Source: JAGRGG01 sp965217265
Lineage (GTDB): Bacteria > Pseudomonadota > Alphaproteobacteria > Geminicoccales > Geminicoccaceae
Direction of reading: 5' to 3'
DNA: 64,000 nucleotides
NCBI GenBank assembly: GCA_965217265.1
Contig: CBDCHP010000018.1
Coordinates: 620,001-684,000, forward strand
The position numbers and the translations under genes are program-made. Positions 1-8,263 of the stretch are shown here, piece after piece. The notes under the pieces are model-generated. The model did not search any database and was not told the DNA's origin. It was given only the letters and a program-made list of their open reading frames with translations. Positions within the stretch are counted from its first letter, which is position 1, and every line of letters begins with the position of its first letter.

Positions 1-599
1 ACGCCGCGAACGCCCATGTGCAGGACTTGGTCGGCCAACTGAAAGGCTTCGCCGAACGTGGTCCGGTCGGTCGCGAGCCGAAACAGGTTCTGGTTGGGGA
101 TGACGATCAGGGTGTCGACGTACTGCTGCAGCTCGCTCAAGCCGCCCTCGGCGAGGCGCATGCGGTGCGCGCCCTCGAAGTGGAAGGGCTTGGTCACGAC
201 GCCGACGGTGAGGATGCCCTGCTCGCGCACGGCGCGTGCGATGACGGGGGCCGCACCCGTGCCGGTGCCGCCACCCATGCCGGCAGTGATGAACACCATG
301 TTCGAGCCCTGGAGCTGATCCAGGATCTCGTCCAGCGCCTCCTCGGCGGCGGCGTGGCCGATCTCGGGCCTGGCACCGGCGCCCAAGCCGTGCGTGATCG
401 TGTGGCCGAGTTGGATCTTGCGCTCGGTCAGGCAGTGGTTGAGCGCCTGCGCGTCGGTGTTGCAGGCGACGAACTCGACCCCTTCGAGCCTGGACGCGAT
501 CATGTTGTTGACGGCATTGCCGCCGGCACCACCGACGCCGACCACGGTGATCTTCGGCTTCAGTTCGTGCGTCATCGGCATGCTCAAAGACAAGGTCAT
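1..599 (-). CDS. ftsZ: Cell division protein FtsZ (3' end cut by window edge)
   Basis: Tubulin-like GTPase that polymerises into the Z ring at mid-cell and recruits the divisome. About 199 N-terminal residues are visible. After a short leader (MTLSLSMPMTHELKPKI) come the nucleotide-binding GVGGAGGNAVN segment and the tubulin signature GGGTGTGAAP, both diagnostic. The ATG at 599 is preceded by GGAGGAACTTGG, a strong ribosome binding site. It is the last visible gene of the dcw cluster and the only one not overlapping or abutting its upstream neighbour: 92 nt separate it from ftsA. This suggests separate control of FtsZ level. The C-terminal tail that binds FtsA lies outside the window. Confidence 0.97.
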   Translation of the reverse strand, partial: MTLSLSMPMTHELKPKITVVGVGGAGGNAVNNMIASRLEGVEFVACNTDAQALNHCLTERKIQLGHTITHGLGAGARPEIGHAAAEEALDEILDQLQGSNMVFITAGMGGGTGTGAAPVIARAVREQGILTVGVVTKPFHFEGAHRMRLAEGGLSELQQYVDTLIVIPNQNLFRLATDRTTFGEAFQLADQVLHMGVRG

Positions 600-620
600 C
601 CAAGTTCCTCCATCGTGTTC

Positions 621-641
621 GGGACCCGAGCCCGGGTTCCC
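621..641 (-). other. Stem-loop in the ftsA-ftsZ spacer
   Basis: GGGACCCG and CGGGTTCCC face each other around a 4-nt loop, with one bulged base, about 22 nt upstream of the ftsZ start. There is no T-run, so it is not a classical terminator. It could be an mRNA processing, stability or translation-control hairpin. Function is inference only. Confidence 0.35.
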
Positions 642-691
642 CTCCCCCAACACACCCCCCGTCGGGCAGACCGGTGGTGCGATCAATAACC

Positions 692-2002
692 TTAAGCGGC
701 AAAATTCTGCTTCAGCCACTGGCCGATGCGGGCGATGCCGCCGGCGAGCGGCTTGTCGCTCTCCTTCCATCCGAGTCCGTCGTCGTGCCCGGCGAGCAGG
801 GCGAGCCCCCCGCCGCCGGCCGTGCAGCACAGGCGCGTTTCCGGGCCGCTTCGGGTCTCGACGAGGCCGCAGGCGCCGAGCCGGGCCGGCAGGCCGCCGA
901 CCTCCTCGACCAGCTCGATCACGCCCTCGATCTGTGCCGCCCCGCCGGTGACGACGACGCCGCGCGGCCGCGCGCCCTCAAGCGCCCCGCTCGCGCCCAA
1001 GCGGGTCATGACGTCGGCCAGGATCTCCTCGACCCGAAGCCGGGCTATGTGGGTCAGGTAGCGGCGCGGCACCTCGCCGACCTCGCCCTGCGGCGCCGCC
1101 CCGACCCGGCGGATGGCCAAGCGCATGTTGTCGTCGCACGAGCGCATCTGCACCCCGCCGTAGAGCGTCTTCAACCGCTCGGCGAACGCGTGGCTGACGC
1201 CCAAGCCCTGGGCGATGTCGTGCGTGACGAGGTCGCCGCCGTAGCGGCAGCGGTCTAGAAAGATCAGGCGCCCGGCGTGGAAGAGGCAAAAGCCCGTGCC
1301 GCCGCCGCCCATGTCGAGGACGAGGCAGCCGCGCTCGGCCTCGTCGGCGCTGAGGCAGCCGATCGCGGCGGCGTAGGTCGCGGCGACGATCTCGGTGACG
1401 CGCAGGTGGCAGCGTCGCAGGCAGTCGAGCAGGTCGTGCAGCGGCCGCGCCGCGACGGTGACGACGGCGAGCGTGAGGTCGAGCGTCTCGCCGGCCATGC
1501 CGCGCGGGTCGCGCAAGGGGCGCCCCTTGTCGATGTGGGTCTCGATCGGCACGACGTGCAGGACCTCGCGCCCGCCCTCCGAGCGGCCCTCCGCCCGCGC
1601 CGCCTCCAAGCCCTCGCGCAGGTCCTCGTCGTGGACCGGACGCCCGTGCAGCGGGATCGAGACGGCGACGCGCCGGGTTCGGGGTGCGCCGCCGCTCCAG
1701 ACGACCGCGACCTCGCGCAACTGCTCGCCGGCCCCCATCTCCGCCTCTTGCAGGGCGGCGAGGATCGAGGTCTCGGCGTCGTCGGCGTCGACGACGTCGC
1801 CGCCGCGAAACCCCTCGGCGCGCTGGTAGCTCTGACCGAGCGCGATGAAGCGCCCGCCCGGCCGCGGCCGGGCGATGAGGCAGACGATCTTGGTCGTGCC
1901 GACGTCGAGGAGCGCCAACGGGGCCTTCAAGGGCCGGGCGCGGGCGGTGGTCACCTGGGTCGCCAGCATGGCGGCGGGGGGTAGCGCTGCGGACGTGCTC
2001 AC
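692..2002 (-). CDS. ftsA: Cell division protein FtsA
   Basis: Actin-fold ATPase that tethers FtsZ filaments to the membrane and recruits later divisome proteins. The 436-residue length fits the family. The phosphate-1 motif is LLDVGTTKIVCLI near residue 33; a second nucleotide-binding motif, LVLDMGGGGTGF, lies mid-protein, and GVVVTGGAAQIEGV gives the adenosine motif. The start chosen is the GTG at 2002, whose GTGA overlaps the ftsQ stop, the coupling style used throughout this cluster; an in-frame ATG at 1970 is an alternative. The protein ends in QWLKQNFAA, a plausible short amphipathic membrane-targeting helix. Cotranscribed with ftsQ and probably also served by an internal promoter in ftsQ. 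Confidence 0.96.
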   Translation of the reverse strand: MSTSAALPPAAMLATQVTTARARPLKAPLALLDVGTTKIVCLIARPRPGGRFIALGQSYQRAEGFRGGDVVDADDAETSILAALQEAEMGAGEQLREVAVVWSGGAPRTRRVAVSIPLHGRPVHDEDLREGLEAARAEGRSEGGREVLHVVPIETHIDKGRPLRDPRGMAGETLDLTLAVVTVAARPLHDLLDCLRRCHLRVTEIVAATYAAAIGCLSADEAERGCLVLDMGGGGTGFCLFHAGRLIFLDRCRYGGDLVTHDIAQGLGVSHAFAERLKTLYGGVQMRSCDDNMRLAIRRVGAAPQGEVGEVPRRYLTHIARLRVEEILADVMTRLGASGALEGARPRGVVVTGGAAQIEGVIELVEEVGGLPARLGACGLVETRSGPETRLCCTAGGGGLALLAGHDDGLGWKESDKPLAGGIARIGQWLKQNFAA

Positions 2003-2835
2003 GTCGCCTGTCCCACCGGCGTCACGCCCTCGTCGAGGGGCTTCAAGACCAGCCACGCCTTCGAGCGCAGGTCGACCGCCTGGATCGCCCGGTCGAGGAC
2101 GCGGCTGCGGCCCTCCTCCAGGGCGAGGCGGTGCCACGCGGCGGCCACGCCCCGACGCGGCAGCCGCACCTCCACGGCACCGTCGACGAACACGTTCCAG
2201 CGGCCGTCCGGCAGGCGCTGCGCGCCGCTGACCCGGCCGGCGAGGCCAGGCTCGCCGCCGAGCGCCGCGAACAGGGCCGGGGCCGCCGCCGGTGCCCCGG
2301 CACCGCTCAGCAAGGGCAGGCCCCGATCGCCGAGCGCGTCCGGCACGTCGATCGCCTCGCCGGCCCCGCTGACCAGCCGCACGGCGCCGCCCCCGTCCTG
2401 CCAGAGCGCCAACGGGCGGTGCTCGTCGACGTCGATCACCAGCGTCGCCGGCAATTGCCGCTTGACTGTTGCCGATTTGACCCAGGGCAAGACCTCGACC
2501 CCCGCCTTCAATCGCGCGATATCAACTTTAAGTATATTTTGCATGTACAAATAATCAACCTTTTGCACAATGTCCGCCTTCGCAGTCCGCTCGCGGCCGG
2601 CAACGAGGATCTCGCGCACGTGCATGCCGCTTCGATCGGCGAGCGCGATCAACCGGGCATCGAGCCACGCGCGGGCGTGGGCCGGCGCTTCGAAGCGGAC
2701 GCCGAGGACGGCCAGCGTGCCGAGGCTCAAGAGGATCGCGAGGCAGAACAAGGCGGGCCGCAGCCCACGCGGCGGCGGCGGACGGCGCGTGGCGGCGAGT
2801 TGCGCCCGGCGTGCGATTCGACCTAGCTGTCGCAT
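1999..2835 (-). CDS. ftsQ: Cell division protein FtsQ
   Basis: Bitopic inner-membrane divisome scaffold that links early and late division proteins. The 278-residue protein has an Arg-rich cytoplasmic N-terminus, one membrane helix (about residues 27-47, PALFCLAILLSLGTLAVLG) and a periplasmic POTRA domain followed by the FtsQ beta domain (LPWVKSATVKRQLP is typical). The start overlaps the end of ddlB by 13 nt, and the TGA stop overlaps the ftsA GTG. Codons for roughly residues 88-106 are conspicuously AT-rich in an otherwise GC-rich gene, and that patch contains a promoter-like sequence (separate entry). Confidence 0.95.
   Translation of the reverse strand: MRQLGRIARRAQLAATRRPPPPRGLRPALFCLAILLSLGTLAVLGVRFEAPAHARAWLDARLIALADRSGMHVREILVAGRERTAKADIVQKVDYLYMQNILKVDIARLKAGVEVLPWVKSATVKRQLPATLVIDVDEHRPLALWQDGGGAVRLVSGAGEAIDVPDALGDRGLPLLSGAGAPAAAPALFAALGGEPGLAGRVSGAQRLPDGRWNVFVDGAVEVRLPRRGVAAAWHRLALEEGRSRVLDRAIQAVDLRSKAWLVLKPLDEGVTPVGQAT
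2531..2558 (-). promoter_or_regulatory. Candidate sigma70-type promoter inside ftsQ
   Basis: On the minus strand TTGATT (2558-2553), a 16-nt spacer and TATACT (2536-2531) match a housekeeping promoter well. They lie in the only strongly AT-rich patch of ftsQ. The direction fits transcription of ftsA and ftsZ. Internal promoters near ftsQ/ftsA that boost ftsAZ are known in other bacteria; here it is a prediction from sequence only. Confidence 0.4.
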
Positions 2836-3734
2836 CGAGCCTCCTCGATGAGCCGGACGACGAGGTCGTCGAACCCGATTCCGCGGTGCTGCGCTTGCTC
2901 CGGCACGAGCGAGAGCGGCGTCATGCCGGGCTGCGTGTTGACCTCCAAGATGTAGAGGCCCTCGTTGCCTGAATACGCATCATATCGAAAATCGGCCCGG
3001 CTGACACCCCGACAACCGAGGCTCTCGTGCGCTTTTTTCGCCGCGTTCAACGCGGCGGCGAACACCTCGGCGGGCAGGACAGCCGGCAGTCGGTGGGCGG
3101 CATAACCTTCGGTATACTTGGCGCGGTAGTCATAGAACCCCTCGGCGGGCGCGATCTCGGTCACGGTGAGCGGTTCGCCGTTGAGGACCGCGACGGTTAG
3201 CTCCCGGCCCGGCACGTAGCGCTCGACCATGACGCGCTGGTGGAGGTCGAGGTCGTTGCGCCGGCGCAACGGGTCGAGGTCGCCGTCGGGCAGGACGGCG
3301 ACGCCGACGCTCGATCCCTCCGCCGCCGGCTTGACGACGATCGGCCCTTTGATTGGCGGACCGTGGTCGAGCAGGTCGCCCAGGCGGAGCGCGCGCCCCT
3401 CGGGGCAGCGCAGCCCTGCCGCCTCGAACAGACGGCAGGCCATCGGCTTGTCCATCGCCACGGCCGAGGCGAGCACGCCCGAGTGGGTGTAGGGCAGGCG
3501 CATCCAGTCGAGCAGGCCCTGCACCCGGCCGTCCTCGCCTAAGCGCCCGTGCAGGGCGTTGAAGACCGCGTCCGGCCGGTCGGCGGCCAGGACGGCGGCC
3601 AAGTCTGGGTCCGGGTCGATGCGCGTCACGGCGTAGCCGCGGCGCTCCAAGGCGTCGGCGCAGGCGGCGCCCGAGACGAGCGAGACTTCGCGCTCGACGC
3701 TCATGCCCCCCATGAGGACGGCGACCCGCTTCAT
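2823..3734 (-). CDS. ddlB: D-alanine--D-alanine ligase
   Basis: ATP-grasp enzyme that joins two D-alanines to make the dipeptide added by MurF to the peptidoglycan precursor. The 303-residue length is typical. Signatures seen: N-terminal VAVLMGGMSVEREVSL, the HGRLGEDGRVQG loop, GSSVGV in the ATP-binding region, and the C-terminal metal-binding segment ILEVNTQPGMTPLSL. The ATG at 3734 overlaps the murB stop as ATGA, and the TAG stop lies 13 nt inside ftsQ. The longer open frame upstream of this ATG is antisense-like Arg-rich sequence and is not part of the protein. Confidence 0.96.
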   Translation of the reverse strand: MKRVAVLMGGMSVEREVSLVSGAACADALERRGYAVTRIDPDPDLAAVLAADRPDAVFNALHGRLGEDGRVQGLLDWMRLPYTHSGVLASAVAMDKPMACRLFEAAGLRCPEGRALRLGDLLDHGPPIKGPIVVKPAAEGSSVGVAVLPDGDLDPLRRRNDLDLHQRVMVERYVPGRELTVAVLNGEPLTVTEIAPAEGFYDYRAKYTEGYAAHRLPAVLPAEVFAAALNAAKKAHESLGCRGVSRADFRYDAYSGNEGLYILEVNTQPGMTPLSLVPEQAQHRGIGFDDLVVRLIEEARCDS

Positions 3735-4654
3735 GCGGCCTGCTCCATCGCGGACGAATCGCCCAAGCGAACGATCTCCCATTCGAGATCGACGCCGCTC
3801 GATTGCCGCACGGCGTCGCGCACCGCCTCGCCCAGACCTTCGAGGTCGGCGGCGCTGGCCTTGCCCTCGTTGACGAGGAAGTTGCAGTGCTTGGTCGAGA
3901 CGACGGCGCCGCCCCGCCGCCGGCCGCGGCAGCCGGCCCGGTCGATCAGCCGCCACGCCTTGTGGCCGTCAGGGTTCTTGAAGGTCGAGCCGCCGGTCAC
4001 GACCCGGATCGGCTGGCTCAAGGCCCGCTCGGCCTTGATCGCCTCCATCCGCGTCACGATCGCATCCTTGTCGCCGATCGTCCCCCGCAACGCCGCCCGC
4101 AGCACGACGAGGCGCTCGTCGAGGCCGGATCTGCGGTAGGCAAAACCAATGTCATCGGGGGTAAGACGGTGAACGCCCCCGGTCTCATCCATCGCCTCGA
4201 CCCACGCGAGGCACTCGGCGGTCTCGCCGCCGAACGCGCCGGCGTTCATCCGCACCGCCCCGCCGATCGTGCCGGGGATGCCGATCAACCATTCGAGCCC
4301 GGCGATGCCGGCGCGCGCCGCCGCCCGCGCCACGCCCTGATCGAGGGCACCGGCCCCGGCGACCAGCGTGTCGCCCTCGACGGCGATCCTGGCGAGCGGT
4401 CCGCCCAGACGGACCACGGCCGCGTCGATCCCGCCGTCGCGGACGAGCAGGTTGGAGGCGACCCCCATCGCCAGGAGCGGCGTCGAGGGCGGCAGGGCGC
4501 GGCGCAGCGTCGCCAGGTCGTCGGCGTCGGCCGGGTTGGCGAGCAGTGCTGCCGGCCCGCCGACGCGCAGCCACGTCAAGGGGGCAAGCGGGACGCCCGT
4601 GCGCAGGGCGCCGCGCAGCCGCGGCAGGTCGGACGGGGACGCTACGCGCGGCAT
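3731..4654 (-). CDS. murB: UDP-N-acetylenolpyruvoylglucosamine reductase
   Basis: Cytoplasmic FAD enzyme that reduces UDP-GlcNAc-enolpyruvate to UDP-MurNAc with NADPH. The 307 residues contain the FAD-binding segments TWLRVGGPAALL and LIGIPGTIGGAVRMNAGAFG, the catalytic-serine region TGGSTFKNP, and HCNFLVN plus a C-terminal Glu region (VDLEWEIVRLG). Length and the short insert architecture fit the type II enzymes. Its ATG shares one base with the murC stop (TGATG), and its TGA overlaps the ddlB ATG. Part of the continuous mur-fts operon. Confidence 0.96.
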   Translation of the reverse strand: MPRVASPSDLPRLRGALRTGVPLAPLTWLRVGGPAALLANPADADDLATLRRALPPSTPLLAMGVASNLLVRDGGIDAAVVRLGGPLARIAVEGDTLVAGAGALDQGVARAAARAGIAGLEWLIGIPGTIGGAVRMNAGAFGGETAECLAWVEAMDETGGVHRLTPDDIGFAYRRSGLDERLVVLRAALRGTIGDKDAIVTRMEAIKAERALSQPIRVVTGGSTFKNPDGHKAWRLIDRAGCRGRRRGGAVVSTKHCNFLVNEGKASAADLEGLGEAVRDAVRQSSGVDLEWEIVRLGDSSAMEQAA

Positions 4655-6075
4655 CAGGCGGCCTCGCGCCCGCCGAGGCGTCCCGGCAGCGCCCCCGCCC
4701 AGGCGGTGATGCTGCCGGCACCCAAGCAGACGACGACGTCGCCCGACGCCGCCCGCCGCTTGACTTGTGCCGCCAAATCGTCCGGCCCCTCGATCGGCGC
4801 GACGTCGCGCTGGCCGTGCGCCTCCAGGCCCCGCACCAGCGCGTCGCGATCAAAGCCCGCGATCGGCGCCTCGCCCGCGGCGTAGACCGGGGCGACCAGG
4901 ACCGTGTCGGCGTCGGCGAACGCGCGGCAGAAATCGTCGAACAGGACGGTCAAGCGGCTGTAGCGGTGCGGCTGGACGACGGCGATCACCCGGCCCTCAG
5001 CGGCGGCGCGCGCGGTCGCCAGCACGGCCTTGATCTCGACCGGGTGGTGGCCGTAATCGTCGACGATCGTGACCCCGTCCACGACCCCGGTCACGGTGAA
5101 GCGGCGCTTCACCCCCTTCATGTCGCTCAAGGCCCGGCGCAGCGCCGCGTCGTCGATGCCGAGTTCGGCCGCGATCGCGACGCAGGCGAGCGCGTTGGCG
5201 ACGTTGTGCCGGCCCGAGAGCGCCGAGCGCAGGCCCTCGATGTGCCGCTCGCCGCCGCGCACCCGGTCGCGCAGGCGGACGTCGAAGCCGGAGCCCGCGG
5301 CGTCGATCGTCACGTTCAGGCCCTGCACGTCGGCCTGCGGGTTGAAGCCGTAGGTGATCAGCCGGCGGTCGGGCACACGGGCGAGGAGCGCTTGCACCTC
5401 CGGGTGATCGACGCACAAGACGCCAAAACCGTAGAACGGCAGCCGCTCCAGGAAGCTGACGTAGGCGTCGCGCACGGCCTCGAAGTGGCCGTAGTGCTCC
5501 ATGTGCTCGGGGTCGATGTTGGTGACGACGCCGATCAAGGCCGGCAGGCGCAGGAAGCTGCCGTCGCTCTCGTCGGCCTCGACCACCATCCAGTCCGAGG
5601 TGCCGGTGCGGGCGTTGGTGCCGTAGGCGTTGATGATGCCGCCGTTGATGACCGTGGGATCGAGCCCGGCGGCGTCGAACAGCGCCGCCGCCATCGCCGT
5701 CGTCGTCGTCTTGCCGTGCGTGCCGGCGACCGCGACCGAGCGTTTCAGGCGCATCAGTTCGGCCAGCATGTCGGCGCGGCGCACGACCGGCAGGCGCCGC
5801 TGCCGGGCGGCCTCCAGTTCCGGGTTGTCCTGCTTGACCGCCGAGGAGACGACGACGACGCGGGCGTCGCCGAGGTTGGCGGCGTCGTGGCCGATCTCGA
5901 TCTTGCAGCCGAGCCCTTCGAGACGGGCGACGTTGGCGTTGGCCTGGAGGTCGGAGCCCTGCACGGTGAAGCCGATCGAGGCCAGCACCTCGGCGATGCC
6001 GCTCATGCCGATCCCGCCGATCCCGACGAAGTGGATCGGCCCGGTCGCGCGCGGCTCAAAACGCATTGCGTTCAC
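4654..6075 (-). CDS. murC: UDP-N-acetylmuramate--L-alanine ligase
   Basis: First Mur ligase: ATP-dependent addition of L-Ala to UDP-MurNAc in the cytoplasm. The 473 residues have IHFVGIGGIGMSGIAEVL at the N-terminus (UDP-binding Rossmann loop), the ATP loop VAGTHGKTTTTAM near residue 113, the EADESDGSF Glu motif, the DDYGHHPVEI segment and VQPHRYSR. The start used is the GTG at 6075, overlapping the murG stop (GTGA); an in-frame ATG three codons later (6066) is equally possible. The stop shares one base with the murB ATG. Confidence 0.97.
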   Translation of the reverse strand: MNAMRFEPRATGPIHFVGIGGIGMSGIAEVLASIGFTVQGSDLQANANVARLEGLGCKIEIGHDAANLGDARVVVVSSAVKQDNPELEAARQRRLPVVRRADMLAELMRLKRSVAVAGTHGKTTTTAMAAALFDAAGLDPTVINGGIINAYGTNARTGTSDWMVVEADESDGSFLRLPALIGVVTNIDPEHMEHYGHFEAVRDAYVSFLERLPFYGFGVLCVDHPEVQALLARVPDRRLITYGFNPQADVQGLNVTIDAAGSGFDVRLRDRVRGGERHIEGLRSALSGRHNVANALACVAIAAELGIDDAALRRALSDMKGVKRRFTVTGVVDGVTIVDDYGHHPVEIKAVLATARAAAEGRVIAVVQPHRYSRLTVLFDDFCRAFADADTVLVAPVYAAGEAPIAGFDRDALVRGLEAHGQRDVAPIEGPDDLAAQVKRRAASGDVVVCLGAGSITAWAGALPGRLGGREAA

Positions 6076-7160
6076 AACGATCCCTTCAACTCAACCTCAA
6101 GTAGCATATCGGCCAAGCGCTCGGCCGCCTCAGGACGGGCGAGCATTCGCGCCGCCTGAGCCATCTCGTCGAGCGTCGTCGGGTTGGCGATGAGGGCGGC
6201 AAACTCTCGCGTCAGGCGTTCAGCGTCAAGCCCAGATTGTAGGAAGAAATGCGCGGCACCGGCGTCGGCCAGCGCCTTGGCGTTGGCGTGCTGGTGGTCG
6301 TCGGCGGCGTGCGGGTAGGGGACGAGGACGGCGGGCTTGCCCGCGTAGAGCAGTTCGGCGATCGTCGAGGCGCCGCTGCGGGACACGAGCAGGTGGGCCG
6401 CCCGCATCCTCGCCGGTACGTCGTTGAAAAAGCTGGCGAGTTCGGCCTCGATGCCGGCCTCGACGTAGGCGGCGCGGACCCGTTCCAGGTCCTCCGGCCG
6501 GCACTGCTGCACGACGCGGAGACGCTTGCGCTCGGCCTCGGGCAGCGCTTCGAGCGCCGCCGGCACGAGGTCGGAGAAGACCTTGGCGCCCTGGCTGCCG
6601 CCCATAATCAAGAGGCGAATATCGCCGTCGGCCGTAGGGGATGGCGCCGGTGCTCTCGCGCCGGCGGCGAAGCCCGGCCGCACCGGGTTGCCGACGACGT
6701 CCACCGCGCCGATGCCCGGCGGGAGGCCCCGGGTCGCGTCGAAGGCGAGCGCCACGCGGCGGCTTTGACGGGCGATCAGCCGGTTCGCCCGGCCGAGCAC
6801 GGCGTTCTGCTCGTGCAGAACGTAGGGCAGGCGCAAGCGCGTCGCCGCGAGCGCCGGCGGGATCGAGGCGTAGCCGCCGAACGCCGCGAGCGCCCCCGGT
6901 CTCGCCCGCCGCAAGGCGACGTAGCTTTGCGCGATGCCGACGCCGAGCCGGACGGCGGCCGAGGCCTTGGCGAGAAGGTTGCCGCTCGGGCTCGCGGCCA
7001 TGACCCGTTTGATCGGGTAGTCGCCGGCGAAGCGGGCGCCGCGGGCGTCGGTGAGGAGGAGGACTTCCCGGCCGCGCCGCTCCAGTTCGGCCGCGAGCGC
7101 CAGGGCCGGGAACATGTGCCCGCCGGTGCCGCCGGCGGCGATCGCGAGCGGCCGGCTCAC
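6072..7160 (-). CDS. murG: UDP-GlcNAc:undecaprenyl-PP-MurNAc-pentapeptide GlcNAc transferase
   Basis: GT28-family peripheral membrane enzyme that converts lipid I to lipid II. The 362-residue product starts at the GTG at 7160, which overlaps the ftsW TGA. Signatures: IAAGGTGGHMFPALALA (G-loop 1), GGYASIPPALAA, LHEQNAVLGRANR, the second glycine loop MGGSQGAKVFSD, and the UDP-GlcNAc-binding SRSGASTIAELLYAGKPAVLVPYP. The open frame continues far upstream but that part is out-of-frame ftsW. GTGA couples it to murC. Confidence 0.97.
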   Translation of the reverse strand: MSRPLAIAAGGTGGHMFPALALAAELERRGREVLLLTDARGARFAGDYPIKRVMAASPSGNLLAKASAAVRLGVGIAQSYVALRRARPGALAAFGGYASIPPALAATRLRLPYVLHEQNAVLGRANRLIARQSRRVALAFDATRGLPPGIGAVDVVGNPVRPGFAAGARAPAPSPTADGDIRLLIMGGSQGAKVFSDLVPAALEALPEAERKRLRVVQQCRPEDLERVRAAYVEAGIEAELASFFNDVPARMRAAHLLVSRSGASTIAELLYAGKPAVLVPYPHAADDHQHANAKALADAGAAHFFLQSGLDAERLTREFAALIANPTTLDEMAQAARMLARPEAAERLADMLLEVELKGSL

Positions 7161-8263
7161 CTCAAGTGCGCCCCCTCGCGGGTGAGGGCGAGCAGCATCC
7201 CCATGCCGAGTGCGAGCGCCAGCATCGACGAGCCGCCGTAGCTGATGAACGGCAGGGTCATGCCCTTGGTCGGCACGAGGTTGAGGTTGACCGCCATGTT
7301 GATCATCGCCTGCAAGCCGAGTTGCAAGACGAGCCCGGTCGCCGCCAACTGGACGAAGCGGTCGCGGCAGACCTGCGCCCTGGTGAGGCCGCGCAGGACG
7401 ACGAAGGCGAAGATCAGGACGACGACGAGGCTGAGCGCCGCCCCATACTCCTCGATCGTGGTGGCGAAGACGAAGTCCGAGTGCGCCTCGGGCAGGTGGA
7501 ACTTGACCTGCCCCTCGCCGGGGCCGCGGCCGAAGACGCCGCCGGCCCGGATCGCCTCCATCGCCTTTTCGACCTGGTGCACCTCCTTGGCGGGATCGAG
7601 AAAGCCGTCGATCCGCTCGCGCACATGGCCCAAGAAGGTGTAGGCGCCGTAGAGCCCGGCGAGTCCGAGGAAGCCCAAGCCCGCGATCCAACTCCAGGCG
7701 AGGCCGGCGACGAAGAGCTGGGCCGCGAACACGGCGAGCGTCAGGACGGTCATGCCGAGGTCGGGCTGCACGACGAGCAGGCCGACGGTGAGGCCGACCA
7801 GGACCGCCGCCTCGGGCAGGCCGCTCAAGCCCTCGAAGCGGGCGAGCAGGTAGGCGGTGAGGACGGCGAGCGCCGGCTTGACGAACTCGGAGGGCTGCAC
7901 CTGCAGGCCGAACGGCAGGATGATCCAGCGGTGCGCCCCCTTGATGTCGGGGGCGACGAACAGCGTCATGACGAGCAGCGTGCCGAACAGCGCGAAGACG
8001 ACGACGCCGGCGCGCAGGACGCCGCGCGGGCTGAGCAGCGAGGCGACGAACAGGGTCACGGCCGCCGGCAGGAGGAAGCTCAAGTGCCGGACGATGAAGA
8101 AGCTCTCGCTCGACAGGTGCATCCGCCGCGCGATCGCCGGGCTCGACGCCAGCACCATGACGATGCCGATCAGGATCAAGGCGCCGAAGCCCGCCAGCAT
8201 CGGCCGGTCGATGCTCCACCACCAGCGGCCGACGAGCGAGCGGTCGGTGCGGGCGAAGACCAT
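7157..8263 (-). CDS. ftsW: SEDS peptidoglycan glycosyltransferase FtsW
   Basis: Polytopic inner-membrane glycan polymerase that works with FtsI to build septal peptidoglycan. The 368 residues have about ten membrane segments. Family motifs: RWIILPFGLQVQPSEFVKPA, the loop with GPGEGQVKFHLPEAHSDF, MINMAVNLNLVPTKGMTLPF and ISYGGSSML. The ATG at 8263 shares a base with the murD stop (TGATG). An elongation-specific RodA paralogue has very similar motifs, but position between murD and murG identifies this as FtsW. Confidence 0.96.
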   Translation of the reverse strand: MVFARTDRSLVGRWWWSIDRPMLAGFGALILIGIVMVLASSPAIARRMHLSSESFFIVRHLSFLLPAAVTLFVASLLSPRGVLRAGVVVFALFGTLLVMTLFVAPDIKGAHRWIILPFGLQVQPSEFVKPALAVLTAYLLARFEGLSGLPEAAVLVGLTVGLLVVQPDLGMTVLTLAVFAAQLFVAGLAWSWIAGLGFLGLAGLYGAYTFLGHVRERIDGFLDPAKEVHQVEKAMEAIRAGGVFGRGPGEGQVKFHLPEAHSDFVFATTIEEYGAALSLVVVLIFAFVVLRGLTRAQVCRDRFVQLAATGLVLQLGLQAMINMAVNLNLVPTKGMTLPFISYGGSSMLALALGMGMLLALTREGAHLR

